Of a stretch of 45,751 nt of DNA, positions 8,259 through 17,144 are shown piece by piece. The notes beneath the pieces are model-generated. The model saw only the letters and a list, made by a program, of their open reading frames with translations, was not told the origin of the DNA and did no database searches. The translations under genes were made by a program, and so were the position numbers. Numbering within the stretch: position 1 is the stretch's first letter; the number at the start of each line of letters is the position of its first letter. The stretch comes from Calditrichaceae bacterium. Lineage in GTDB: Bacteria > Calditrichota > Calditrichia > Calditrichales > Calditrichaceae. The DNA lies in contig JAFGKZ010000040.1 in assembly GCA_016928315.1 (NCBI GenBank), forward strand, positions 1 through 45,751, written 5' to 3'.

Positions 8259-9395
8259 ATGAAAAAAGTAGCATTACTTATTGAAACATCGCGGTCATTT
8301 GGCAGACAACTCATCATGGGTATTGCCGGTTATTCCAAACTGCATGGCCCCTGGTCCTTCTATAAGGAGCCCACTGATATAAAATCTTCAATGCCACATT
8401 TGGCAAACTGGAAACCGGATGGTATTATTGCCCGTGATTTTTTGATAAGTGATGAATTGTTACAGCTAAATATTCCTGTGATTGTTTCTGTTCATAAAGC
8501 AAAAATCCCGGAAAAACTGCCCATTATAAAAACGGATAATCAGGCGGTTGCTAAAATGGCCAGTGAACATTTTTTGGAAAAAGGATTAAAAAATTTAGCA
8601 TTTTGTGGATATGATCATTTTTATTGGTCAAACGAACGTGGATCTTATTTTTCATCCTTTAATAATGAGGCTGGTTATCAAACCTATGATTATAGACAAA
8701 AAGAAGCATTAATCAAAAGCAAATGGGAAGTTGAACAACAACTTGTGAGCGATTGGATAAATGGATTACCAAAACCAGTCGGGATTTTTGCCTGTAATGA
8801 TGACCGTGCTCAGCATATCCTGGAAGTCTGTAAAATATTAAATCTCAAAGTACCGGAAGATGTCTCTGTAGTTGGAGTTGATAATGATCCCTTGATCTGC
8901 AATTTAAGTGATCCACCGTTATCAAGTATAGTTTTGAATAATAAATTAGCAGGCTACAAAGCCGCTGAATTACTGGATAAAATGATCAATAAGAAAACTG
9001 TAGCTGTTGAAAATATTATTGTCTCTCCCAGCCACATTATACAACGCCAATCCTCAGATGGATTGGCAATAAACGATCCGGATGTTTCACAAGCAATCTT
9101 TTATATCCGACAAAATGCAAAAAATAAAATTTTGGTTAATGATGTGGTAAAGTCGACTAAACTTAATCGAAGAACACTTGAAAGAAGATTTAAACAGCAA
9201 ATTAACCGGACTATTTATGAAGAAATTCGTCGGGCACGTATTGAATTAATCTCAAAAATGTTAATAGAGACAAATATGTCAATCACTGAGATTTCATCTT
9301 TTTTTAATTTTACCGATACGGAGCATATTTCACGGTATTTTAAACTGGAAAAAAGGATTGGACCTCGCCAATTCCGCAAACTTTACCGCCCTTGA
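8259..9395 (+). CDS. xylR: XylR-type AraC-family transcriptional regulator
   Basis: 378 residues, cytoplasmic, no signal peptide. Residues 1-275 form a LacI/periplasmic-binding-protein-like sensor, opening with the XylR hallmark VALLIETSRSFGRQL and including GIFACNDDRAQ and VPEDVSVVGVDND. Residues about 293-378 are an AraC-type double helix-turn-helix (LNRRTLERRFKQ; then SITEISSFFNFTD and ISRYFKLEKRIGPRQFR). This domain order is that of E. coli XylR, which activates xylose genes on binding D-xylose. Lying between the exo-enzyme block and the endo-xylanases on the same strand, it is the likely local activator. The effector is inferred to be xylose or a xylo-oligosaccharide. A weak ribosome site and a palindrome directly upstream hint at autoregulation. 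Confidence 0.9.
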   Translation: MKKVALLIETSRSFGRQLIMGIAGYSKLHGPWSFYKEPTDIKSSMPHLANWKPDGIIARDFLISDELLQLNIPVIVSVHKAKIPEKLPIIKTDNQAVAKMASEHFLEKGLKNLAFCGYDHFYWSNERGSYFSSFNNEAGYQTYDYRQKEALIKSKWEVEQQLVSDWINGLPKPVGIFACNDDRAQHILEVCKILNLKVPEDVSVVGVDNDPLICNLSDPPLSSIVLNNKLAGYKAAELLDKMINKKTVAVENIIVSPSHIIQRQSSDGLAINDPDVSQAIFYIRQNAKNKILVNDVVKSTKLNRRTLERRFKQQINRTIYEEIRRARIELISKMLIETNMSITEISSFFNFTDTEHISRYFKLEKRIGPRQFRKLYRP

Positions 9396-9711
9396 TTTAT
9401 ATTTGAATTTGTCGCATTGTGGTTATTTAATGACTTTAAGTGGCTGTTATTGCATTTTTATTTTCGTATATTTTATTAAGATTCCATTCAGAGATTGATT
9501 TCTGTAATTTCTTGAAGTATGACCGGTTGATGTTTTCATCGGATAATATTACAGGTAAATCATGTTGGTTGGAAAATAGTCCGAATTATAAGTATAGGTA
9601 TATACTGGCTGAAAAAGGATTACTGCTAACTATAATGTTGATACTGGTTAAAATAAATGAGTCCTATAAAGGAAACATTACAATTAAATAGTGTTATTCC
9701 GGAGATTTTGA
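9396..9711. other. intergenic region upstream of the endo-xylanase genes
   Basis: 316 bases, AT-rich. It holds an 83-codon GTG-started frame (9440-9691) with no ribosome site, signal peptide or recognisable domain, which I regard as chance. The ribosome site of the GH30 gene (CCGGAGA) lies at its 3' end. A promoter for the GH30-GH10 pair is expected here, but I cannot point to one. Confidence 0.5.
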
Positions 9712-11613
9712 ATGTATAAGTTTTTTGTATTTTTCTTTGTGTTTCTCCTGCTATTTAATCATAATGTTGATAGCCATACACTAAATGTGCAGGGGACAGT
9801 AAAGTCCAATAGAATTTTAATAAATCATGCCTTAGTAACGTTTATAAATGAAGCCGATACTACGATTAAGTATTCCGCTGTCACAGATAATCTCGGAAAA
9901 TATCAAATCGGTCTGCATACTTCCATTGGCCATGAAAATAATTTCCCTGCAGATTTTCAATTAGCTCAGAATTATCCAAATCCATTTTCCTCATCAACGG
10001 CAATCGCGTATACTGTGGATGAACAATCGGAAATAAAGGTTACTATTTATGATATACTTGGCAGAGAAATACGACAATTTTCCGCCGGATTTCAAACTGC
10101 GGGAGTGCATCAGATCGTATGGGATGGCCGAAATCGTCTGGGACAAAAAGTAGCCAGTGGGGTTTATTTTTACAGATTGCAGTCGGATGGTAAATCTATG
10201 GTACGAAAAATGATTTTGAACTCAGGTCTTCAAAATTCCATTTCTATGCAGCAAATCAAAATCCCACAAATGTCATTAACTAGCCGTGTTAAGAATAAAA
10301 CATTTGAGGGTGTAAATTATATCATTAGTATTAAGAATACAGATGATTCCAGTCCGTTTATCAAAGTAAAACAAATTAATAATATCCAAGTAAGTAATGA
10401 TACTACCATTAATTTTGAGGTAGATTATATACCGACGGTAACAATTAATTTGGATAGTCTGCATCAGGTTATCAGAGGATTTGGCGCATCCAATATTCTT
10501 TTATGGCGGCCTGATATGACCGCATCGGAATTCGAAACTGCGTTTGGCGCAGAAGAAGGTCAATTAGGTTTTACCATTCTCAGGCTAATGGTTGAAGCTG
10601 ATAAAAATCGCTGGAATTTATATGTACCTACCGCTAAAGCGGCTTTTGATACGGGCGCAATCATCATTGCCTCACCATGGTATGCTCCATCTGAAATGGT
10701 TGAAACAGTGGGTGGAGTGAGCAGGGTGAAGCACGACATGTATGATGAATATGCTGCGCACCTGGATTCTTTTGTTGCCTATATGGCAGAAAATGATGTG
10801 CCCATTTATGGAATATCAATTCAGAATGAACCGGATATTACCGATCAATGGACCAGCTGGACGGCCAATGAAATATTTACTTTTATGAAAGAAAATGCCC
10901 ATGCCGTCACCGGAACAAAGGTAATGGCGCCGGAATCATATCATTTCGATCGGGCCTATTCTGATCCCATTTTAAATGATTCTCTGGCGTGCGCCAATAC
11001 CGATATTATTTGCGGACATATATATGGCGGCGGCCTGGCTTCTTACCCGTTGGCTGAACAAAAAGATAAGGAGGTCTGGATGACCGAATATCTGATAAAT
11101 AGCGGTAACCCACCAGCTAATCTTGATATTGACACAGGTTGGACCGGCGCTATTCAGACCGCCCAAAGTATAAATAATAGTATGAACGCAAAAATGAGCG
11201 CTTATGTTTGGTGGTACATAGTCAGGTATTATGGTCCGATAGCTGATGGGACATATGCCAGCAAAGGAGAAGTTACAAAGAAGGGTTACGTTATGTCGCA
11301 ATTTTCACGCTTTGTACGTCCGGGTGACCACAGAGTTGAAAGCAGTGTCTATCCACCAATAGTTGCGAATATTTTCATTTCTGCTTATAGAGACAGTCTA
11401 TCTTCCAAAGAAGTTTTCATTGCCATAAATACGAGTTCTTCGATTGAGGAAGTCGCTTTTAAGTTTCAGAATCGTATAAAAAGTATGTTTACCCCATATA
11501 CAACTACAGAAACTAAGAATGTAATCCAGGGAGAAGATATTTATCTCGGGACTAACAGTGTCATCTTGAATTTGGAAGCTTCAAGTATTACAACATTTGT
11601 CTCAAATGATTAG
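9712..11613 (+). CDS. GH30 subfamily 8 glucuronoxylanase with N-terminal T9SS-type domain
   Basis: 633 residues. The N-terminal signal sequence (about 1-21) is followed by a carboxypeptidase-regulatory-like segment (24-70), then a complete T9SS type A/FlgD-like domain (80-170; QNYPNPFSSST at 86-96, IYDILGRE, ASGVYFYRLQ). That domain is normally at the C-terminus. A linker leads to the GH30 barrel and its side sandwich (about 243-633). Predicted acid/base is Glu373 (IQNEPD) and nucleophile Glu459 (WMTEY). The segment YVWWYIVRYYG retains, at Arg505, the position of the B. subtilis XynC arginine that binds methylglucuronate, so cleavage directed by glucuronic-acid side chains is expected. The C-terminal FSRFVRPG and SITTFV also match subfamily 8. 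It precedes the GH10 gene by 25 bases, so the two probably form an operon. Confidence 0.9.
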   Translation: MYKFFVFFFVFLLLFNHNVDSHTLNVQGTVKSNRILINHALVTFINEADTTIKYSAVTDNLGKYQIGLHTSIGHENNFPADFQLAQNYPNPFSSSTAIAYTVDEQSEIKVTIYDILGREIRQFSAGFQTAGVHQIVWDGRNRLGQKVASGVYFYRLQSDGKSMVRKMILNSGLQNSISMQQIKIPQMSLTSRVKNKTFEGVNYIISIKNTDDSSPFIKVKQINNIQVSNDTTINFEVDYIPTVTINLDSLHQVIRGFGASNILLWRPDMTASEFETAFGAEEGQLGFTILRLMVEADKNRWNLYVPTAKAAFDTGAIIIASPWYAPSEMVETVGGVSRVKHDMYDEYAAHLDSFVAYMAENDVPIYGISIQNEPDITDQWTSWTANEIFTFMKENAHAVTGTKVMAPESYHFDRAYSDPILNDSLACANTDIICGHIYGGGLASYPLAEQKDKEVWMTEYLINSGNPPANLDIDTGWTGAIQTAQSINNSMNAKMSAYVWWYIVRYYGPIADGTYASKGEVTKKGYVMSQFSRFVRPGDHRVESSVYPPIVANIFISAYRDSLSSKEVFIAINTSSSIEEVAFKFQNRIKSMFTPYTTTETKNVIQGEDIYLGTNSVILNLEASSITTFVSND

Positions 11614-11638
11614 TCTATTAATAAAGGAAGATCTTATT

Positions 11639-13360
11639 ATGACCACAGTCTTATTATACAATAAATACAAAAAATGGATGATTCTGCTGATTCTACTCAT
11701 AGGCATATCTAGCTCACAGTTAATTGCACAAAGCTCAGTTCAAACAGATGTGCCGGCTCTCAAAGATGTTTTTGCCAATGATTTTACGATCGGCTGTTTA
11801 TTATCTTATGCGCATGTTGGTTTTCCTACCGACCCATATGTTCCAGGACAGTCAAGTATCGCAGTTCCTGATGGCGGCTATTTAATAAAGCATCATATGA
11901 ACTCTATGAGTCCCGGTAACTGGATGAAATCAACCTACATTGTAGATATCAGCGGCAGCGCTACTGCGTATTCAGCCGCATCTACTCAGGCGGAAAAAGA
12001 CTCAATAGATGTCCACCCCATTGTTACCTTCAATGGGAATATCATCGCTCAGCTCAATTGGGCGCAGCGGCAGGGATTCGTATTTCGCGGACATACGCTG
12101 GTTTGGCATAATCAGAATCCCGGCACAGCCTTTTTTCGTTCCGGGTATACCACGAATGGAACACGATTAACAAAAGAGCAAATGACTGAACGGATGGGAA
12201 ATTTCATCAAAGAAGTGATAAGGATAATCCATGAAGGGTGGCCTGGTTTGCTGATGGCGATGGATGTGGTCAATGAGGCCGTTAATGATAACGGAACCGA
12301 TCGTACTTTAAACAATGAATATTACACAACCTTCGGTGATATGAGCTATGTAATGAAGGCTTTTGAATTTGCCCGCCAATACACAATAGAATATGGTGAA
12401 ACTCAGATGAAATTGTATTATAATGATTATAACACTCATATTGCCAGTAAGGCGGATGGTATTGTAAATCTTTGCCAGCCAATTTATGATGCCGGCTATC
12501 TCGACGGTATCGGTATGCAGGATCACGATCAGTATAATTCTCCAACTGCTCAGCAATGGATTGCAACTTATGATAAATTTTATCCGATTTGCGATGAAAT
12601 GTCGGTTACCGAACTGGATGTTAAACCAAGCAGTAATACTTTAACAGATCCTGTCCTAACTACCCAGGCTAATCAATATGCCATGCTTTTTAAATGTTTC
12701 CTTGATCGAAGCGCCGGATCGGGCAGAGGTAAATTAGTCAATATATCCAAAGATGGATTGAATGACGAATGGGCTTTTGTTGATAATGCTTCGCTTTGGG
12801 ATGCCGATAATCAATGTAAACCGGCCTATTACGAAGTGGTGGAATTAGCTGAAAATTATTATGCGCTGGATTCTTTAATATCTGTTGCCGATTCTTTGGA
12901 AGAAAATAATTATACCCCTGAATCCTGGTCTGCTTTTTCAACCGCTTTAACCTCTGCAAAAGATGCCATGGATGATAATTATTCATATAATATTTCAGCA
13001 GCTGATGCCTTGGGTGATGCCAAAGATAGCTTACAAATTAAAATTGATAATTTAGTCGTTTCTGATATTATCGATTTAAGTAGTGGAAATAAAGTAAATA
13101 GTTTTAAATTAGAGCAGAACTACCCGAATCCATTTAATCCATCAACAACAATAAAATTTACTATTCCGCAAAATAGCAGTGTCAGGTTGATTGTTTATGA
13201 TGTGGCAGGCGGTTTTATTGATGAATTTACCTGGGATAATTTGAACTCTGGTTCGCATGAGGTAGTGTTTGACGGGTCCCGTTTATCTTCCGGCTTGTAT
13301 TTTTATAAAATTAAAGCTGGAACTTTTCTGGATGTTAAGAAAATGATGCTCATTAAGTAG
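11639..13360 (+). CDS. GH10 endo-beta-1,4-xylanase with FIVAR-like linker and T9SS sorting domain
   Basis: 573 residues from the ATG at 11639 (AAAGGAAG upstream). An in-frame TTG at 11597 lies inside the preceding gene and is not used. A signal peptide ends near residue 31 (LIAQ). The GH10 barrel spans about 38-395: FRGHTLVWHNQNPG in the substrate cleft, acid/base Glu213 (VVNEAV) and nucleophile Glu325 (VTELDV). Residues about 400-470 are a helical FIVAR-like segment (ADSLEENNYTPESW, ALTSAKDAMDD), probably a spacer. Residues 485-573 are a T9SS type A domain starting QNYPNPFNPSTTIKF. The enzyme is therefore expected at the cell surface or in the medium, cutting xylan internally next to the GH30 product. 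Confidence 0.93.
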   Translation: MTTVLLYNKYKKWMILLILLIGISSSQLIAQSSVQTDVPALKDVFANDFTIGCLLSYAHVGFPTDPYVPGQSSIAVPDGGYLIKHHMNSMSPGNWMKSTYIVDISGSATAYSAASTQAEKDSIDVHPIVTFNGNIIAQLNWAQRQGFVFRGHTLVWHNQNPGTAFFRSGYTTNGTRLTKEQMTERMGNFIKEVIRIIHEGWPGLLMAMDVVNEAVNDNGTDRTLNNEYYTTFGDMSYVMKAFEFARQYTIEYGETQMKLYYNDYNTHIASKADGIVNLCQPIYDAGYLDGIGMQDHDQYNSPTAQQWIATYDKFYPICDEMSVTELDVKPSSNTLTDPVLTTQANQYAMLFKCFLDRSAGSGRGKLVNISKDGLNDEWAFVDNASLWDADNQCKPAYYEVVELAENYYALDSLISVADSLEENNYTPESWSAFSTALTSAKDAMDDNYSYNISAADALGDAKDSLQIKIDNLVVSDIIDLSSGNKVNSFKLEQNYPNPFNPSTTIKFTIPQNSSVRLIVYDVAGGFIDEFTWDNLNSGSHEVVFDGSRLSSGLYFYKIKAGTFLDVKKMMLIK

Positions 13361-13999
13361 TCTGTTTATTGAGTGAATTGTTAGCAGTAAATCTAGTCAT
13401 TCTTGAGCTGAATAAGTACAGCTTAAATACTCAGAAGAACGGTCAAGCTGTTGACAGTCGATGGATCCATTTATTATATTGCACTGGTTTAGCGATTATC
13501 GAAATGTTTAAATAGATACAAGTTTTTATGGGACAGGTGTTGAAATTTCAAATCGGATTACAGCAGACTTCTTTTGGCTCTGATACGAAAATGATAAGTG
13601 AAAAGTTAGCAACACATTCCCATTTACCGGAAATGTCCGATTAAAAGATGAATATTTGTTATATCATGGATAGATAACAGAGTTGTTAATACTAAAATAA
13701 CAATTTAAATAAACATGAAAGTCATGCAAATATCGTTAAAAATTGGCTTGATTAAACCCAGTGCTTCCATGAATAAAAAGCTGAATTTTACTTGCTTTCT
13801 TGCAGCTTTCTGTTTATTATTTATTCGGTTTATTTGCGTTTAGTCCATACCATACTGCATGATAAGTATATTTCCGCAATCATGCAGATGTAGATGAGCG
13901 CTTGACTCTATGGAATAAATTTGTACTAAACGAAGAAAATCCAGATTTCGGTTTGGAATTAACAAGCAAAATAGAACAACAAAAATAAGGACCAACCCT
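13361..13999. other. long intergenic region upstream of the TonB-dependent receptor
   Basis: 639 bases with no credible gene. A small inverted repeat (TTGAGCTG at 13403-13410 and CAGCTTAA at 13419-13426) may be a weak terminator for the xylanase operon, though no T-tract follows. The rest is AT-rich. Its length suggests that the receptor has its own promoter and an extended 5' region, but no promoter box can be supported by eye. The receptor's ribosome site (AAGGACC) is at the 3' end. Confidence 0.5.
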
Positions 14000-16900
14000 A
14001 TGAACAACAAATTTACCTTACTCTTCATAGTTATTAGCTGTTTTTTTGTATCTTCCGCGTTTGCAGCGGGCACATTAATAGGTGTAGTTTCAGATTCCTT
14101 ATCTGGTTTTGATTTACCCGGAGCGAATATTCAAATTAGCGGAACCGCCATGGGCGCTTCAACGGATCTAAATGGTGAATACCGCATTAGCAGCATACCA
14201 GCCGGATCGTATGAGGTTCTTGTTAGTTATATCGGGTATCAATCGAAACGCGTTAATGTGGATATTGCCGACGGCGAAACTAAAGTATTAAGTATTGTTT
14301 TATTTCCGGAAGCCATTGAGGGTGAAGTAATCGTTGTTACTGCCCAAGCCAGAGGCCAGCAGCAGGCAATAAACCAGCAGCTTGCCTCCGATAAAGTTGC
14401 CAACATTGTTTCTGAACAGAGAATTCAGGAACTACCAGATTTTAATGCTGCCGCGGCGCTTAGCCGCCTGCCCGGTATATCTACGCAAAAAAGTTCTGGT
14501 GAAGATAGTAAGGTGATTATTCGCGGTCTTTCTCCAAAATACAATTCAATCGAAATTGAGGGAGTTAGCCTTTCGGCAACAGGTAGTTCGAGTATAGGGC
14601 TGACTTCAGATACCTATGTAACTACAGGTGGAGTCCAGAATGACCGTAGTGTAGATCTTACTATGGTTTCACCATATATGATCCGAACAATTGCCGTTTA
14701 TAAATCGTTAACCCCCGATATGAATGCTAACTCTATAGGCGGTACGGTGAATATGGAATTAAGGGAGGCACCGGAAGAGATGCACTTTGATGCTTTATAC
14801 CAGCAGGGTTATACTGCCAAGAGTAATACGTATGGTAACTTACGTGCGGTGATATCTGGGAGCAAGCGTTTTTTGGACAATAAATTGGGTATCTATGCGC
14901 TTGGTAATTATGAAACTTATGATAGAAATGCCGATAACCTAGATGCGAACTATAATGTCGTAGGTTCTAAAGAAGAAGCTGATTCTCTCACAGGGAATCG
15001 TCCGGTATTAATCAACACGGTCACGCTTAACAGGCATTTGGAGTCGAGGGAACGATTTGGCGGTAATTTGATTATGGATTACAGACTTCCTAAGGGTTCT
15101 ATAAAGTTTGTAAACATGTTTGCCAGGCTGAATTCCGATTATGTGGATCATAGGCAGACCATCAATTATGATCAGGGAAGGTTGCAATGGCGGATGCAGG
15201 ATGGAGAAAATATCGTTGATCAGCGTATGCATTCTTTAAAACTGGATTATGATTTTAACCTGTTTACTACAGATTTATCCTTAAGTTATACCGGAGCGAC
15301 TAACAAACTCGAAAATTCTCCAGTTGTAAATTTTGGTCAGTTTGGCGTAGATGTGAATAAGGAAGATTCGTTACATAACCGTGTACCTGAGGACATGGTC
15401 TTTCTCATTGATTACTTGGGAGATAATGAGGTAACGCTTTTTAGCGGTAACCTGTTCAGCAATGAATATCAGGAAGATAACACCACTATTAAAACAGATT
15501 TTAATTTTCCATTTAATATCGGTTCTCAAATTAGCGGTTCATTTAAGTTTGGTGGACAATATACAAAAAAGGCAATATCTACAAACCAGGAATCACCCTA
15601 TCTTGGATTTGATGGTAATGCCAATAGTGACGAAGAAAATATTGCCAATGACATGATGAAAGCGATACAAAGTAAATTTGACCTCTATGTTAATGAATCA
15701 GGAATGTTCACAGGAACATCCTTAAAAAACGCTGATAATGATGTGTTTAAATCCTTTCTAAAAGATAAATATGGGGATATCTATTATGCTTCTGACAACA
15801 AGCATCTTATGGATATATTGGATTATATTGTAGGTAATCCTTCATTTGATGCCTCCGATGCGGACTTGAGTGACGGACGGAATGGCGGTTGGTACGACGG
15901 CCCCTATCAGAAATTAACCAATGATTATGAATATAACGAAGATTACTATGCCGGTTATGCTATGACAAAGTTCAATGTCTGGGATTTTATGGTACTGGGT
16001 GGCGCTCGATATGAAAAAGTGGAATCTGACTATTTTGCCTATAATGCCATGGACATGAGAAATGCTCAATTACAAAGAATGTATGATACCACTTCGGTAT
16101 CAGAAAATGATTTTCTGCTACCAATGATGCAGGCAAAGTATTCTCCCTTTGATTGGATGGATGTACGTTATGCCTATACTCAGACACTTTCCAGGCCGGA
16201 TTATCATATGCTTTCACCAAAATTTACCATTACACAGAATGGTACTATACATACGGGCAATTCCGGCTTAAAACCGGCACATGCCTTTAACCATGATATC
16301 AGTTTTACTTTCCATTCGAATAAACTGGGACTTTTAACGGTAGGCGGTTTTTATAAGACAATTAAGGATTTTGTTTACCAAGCTCCTTACTCTTTGAACT
16401 GGGCATTAAATTTTGCAGTTGATTCATTAGATCGTTATACAGTAGTAGATACCAGTGGTGGAGGTATCACTCCAAGGGGTGATCTGGATTATAGAATTTA
16501 CCGGCCCTTTAATAATCCTAACGATGCTTACGTAAAGGGTATTGAACTGGACTTTCAACATAATTTCTGGTATTTACCCAGTCCGTTTAATGGTATGGTT
16601 TTTGGTTTAAACTATGCGCGAATTTTCTCTAAAACGAAATACCCATTCGCTTATACAGAAACAAAAATATATCCACGTCCAATTGGAGCAGTTGAAGTCT
16701 ATGCGGATAGTACAGCCCCAGGCAGCCTCATCGATCAACCCGATCATGTCCTAAACTCATATATTGGTATCGATTATAAAGGATTTTCAGCAAGGCTGTC
16801 ATTTCTATTTACAGATAACTCCGCCAGATATATTGAGCCGAAAAATCCGGAAAATAACTCCTTTACTGAAGCATATTTCAGAATGGATTTTTCTGCCCGC

Positions 16901-17053
16901 CAGAAATTACCATGGTTAAGCAGTGAATTGTTTCTCGATGTTGCCAATCTAAACGATCAGAAAGACGAATGGACACAAAGTTCAACCGGAGGTTATCAGG
17001 GTATTCGTAATTATGGATTAACAGCAAATTTTGGATTACGAATCCGTTATTAA
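14000..17053 (+). CDS. TonB-dependent outer-membrane receptor with N-terminal CarboxypepD_reg-like domain
   Basis: 1017 residues. A signal peptide (1-23) is followed by a carboxypeptidase-regulatory-like beta-sandwich (25-105; PGANIQISGTAMGAST, GYQSKRVNVDI) and a TonB-box-like segment EVIVVTAQA (109-117). The plug (about 130-255; ELPDFNAAAALSRLPGIS, VIIRGLSPKYNSIEIEG, NANSIGGTVNM) most resembles the TonB-Xanth-Caul receptor type linked to oligosaccharide uptake, rather than canonical SusC. A 22-strand-type barrel follows and ends NFGLRIRY with a terminal aromatic residue. The role is active transport of oligosaccharides across the outer membrane, and the context points to arabinoxylan fragments. 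No SusD-like gene follows; instead come three sorting-domain surface proteins. Confidence 0.92.
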   Translation: MNNKFTLLFIVISCFFVSSAFAAGTLIGVVSDSLSGFDLPGANIQISGTAMGASTDLNGEYRISSIPAGSYEVLVSYIGYQSKRVNVDIADGETKVLSIVLFPEAIEGEVIVVTAQARGQQQAINQQLASDKVANIVSEQRIQELPDFNAAAALSRLPGISTQKSSGEDSKVIIRGLSPKYNSIEIEGVSLSATGSSSIGLTSDTYVTTGGVQNDRSVDLTMVSPYMIRTIAVYKSLTPDMNANSIGGTVNMELREAPEEMHFDALYQQGYTAKSNTYGNLRAVISGSKRFLDNKLGIYALGNYETYDRNADNLDANYNVVGSKEEADSLTGNRPVLINTVTLNRHLESRERFGGNLIMDYRLPKGSIKFVNMFARLNSDYVDHRQTINYDQGRLQWRMQDGENIVDQRMHSLKLDYDFNLFTTDLSLSYTGATNKLENSPVVNFGQFGVDVNKEDSLHNRVPEDMVFLIDYLGDNEVTLFSGNLFSNEYQEDNTTIKTDFNFPFNIGSQISGSFKFGGQYTKKAISTNQESPYLGFDGNANSDEENIANDMMKAIQSKFDLYVNESGMFTGTSLKNADNDVFKSFLKDKYGDIYYASDNKHLMDILDYIVGNPSFDASDADLSDGRNGGWYDGPYQKLTNDYEYNEDYYAGYAMTKFNVWDFMVLGGARYEKVESDYFAYNAMDMRNAQLQRMYDTTSVSENDFLLPMMQAKYSPFDWMDVRYAYTQTLSRPDYHMLSPKFTITQNGTIHTGNSGLKPAHAFNHDISFTFHSNKLGLLTVGGFYKTIKDFVYQAPYSLNWALNFAVDSLDRYTVVDTSGGGITPRGDLDYRIYRPFNNPNDAYVKGIELDFQHNFWYLPSPFNGMVFGLNYARIFSKTKYPFAYTETKIYPRPIGAVEVYADSTAPGSLIDQPDHVLNSYIGIDYKGFSARLSFLFTDNSARYIEPKNPENNSFTEAYFRMDFSARQKLPWLSSELFLDVANLNDQKDEWTQSSTGGYQGIRNYGLTANFGLRIRY

Positions 17054-17144
17054 CATTAATAATTTTAATTTGTAAAAATTAAAATATCAGGAGGAAGATA
17101 TAATCAATTAATTAGAGTTTTTTTACTAACCAAAGGAGTATTTT
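17054..17144 (+). promoter_or_regulatory. structured leader before the beta-helix surface protein gene
   Basis: A perfect AT-only hairpin (arms 17062-17071 and 17076-17085) is followed by a strong Shine-Dalgarno-like AGGAGG (17089-17094) that has no start codon at usable distance. The element ACTAACCAA (17125-17133) and the functional AAAGGAG then lead into the ATG at 17145. The next gene at 19167 has the same order of elements, suggesting a shared leader or RNA-processing signal. Confidence 0.4.

Noticed and set aside
9440-9691. 83-codon GTG-started frame before the GH30 gene
   Set aside because: No ribosome site, no recognisable domain, low-complexity composition and intergenic position; most likely chance.
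11597-11638. Upstream TTG start for the GH10 gene overlapping the GH30 stop
   Set aside because: The ATG at 11639 has AAAGGAAG in front and leads directly to the signal peptide.
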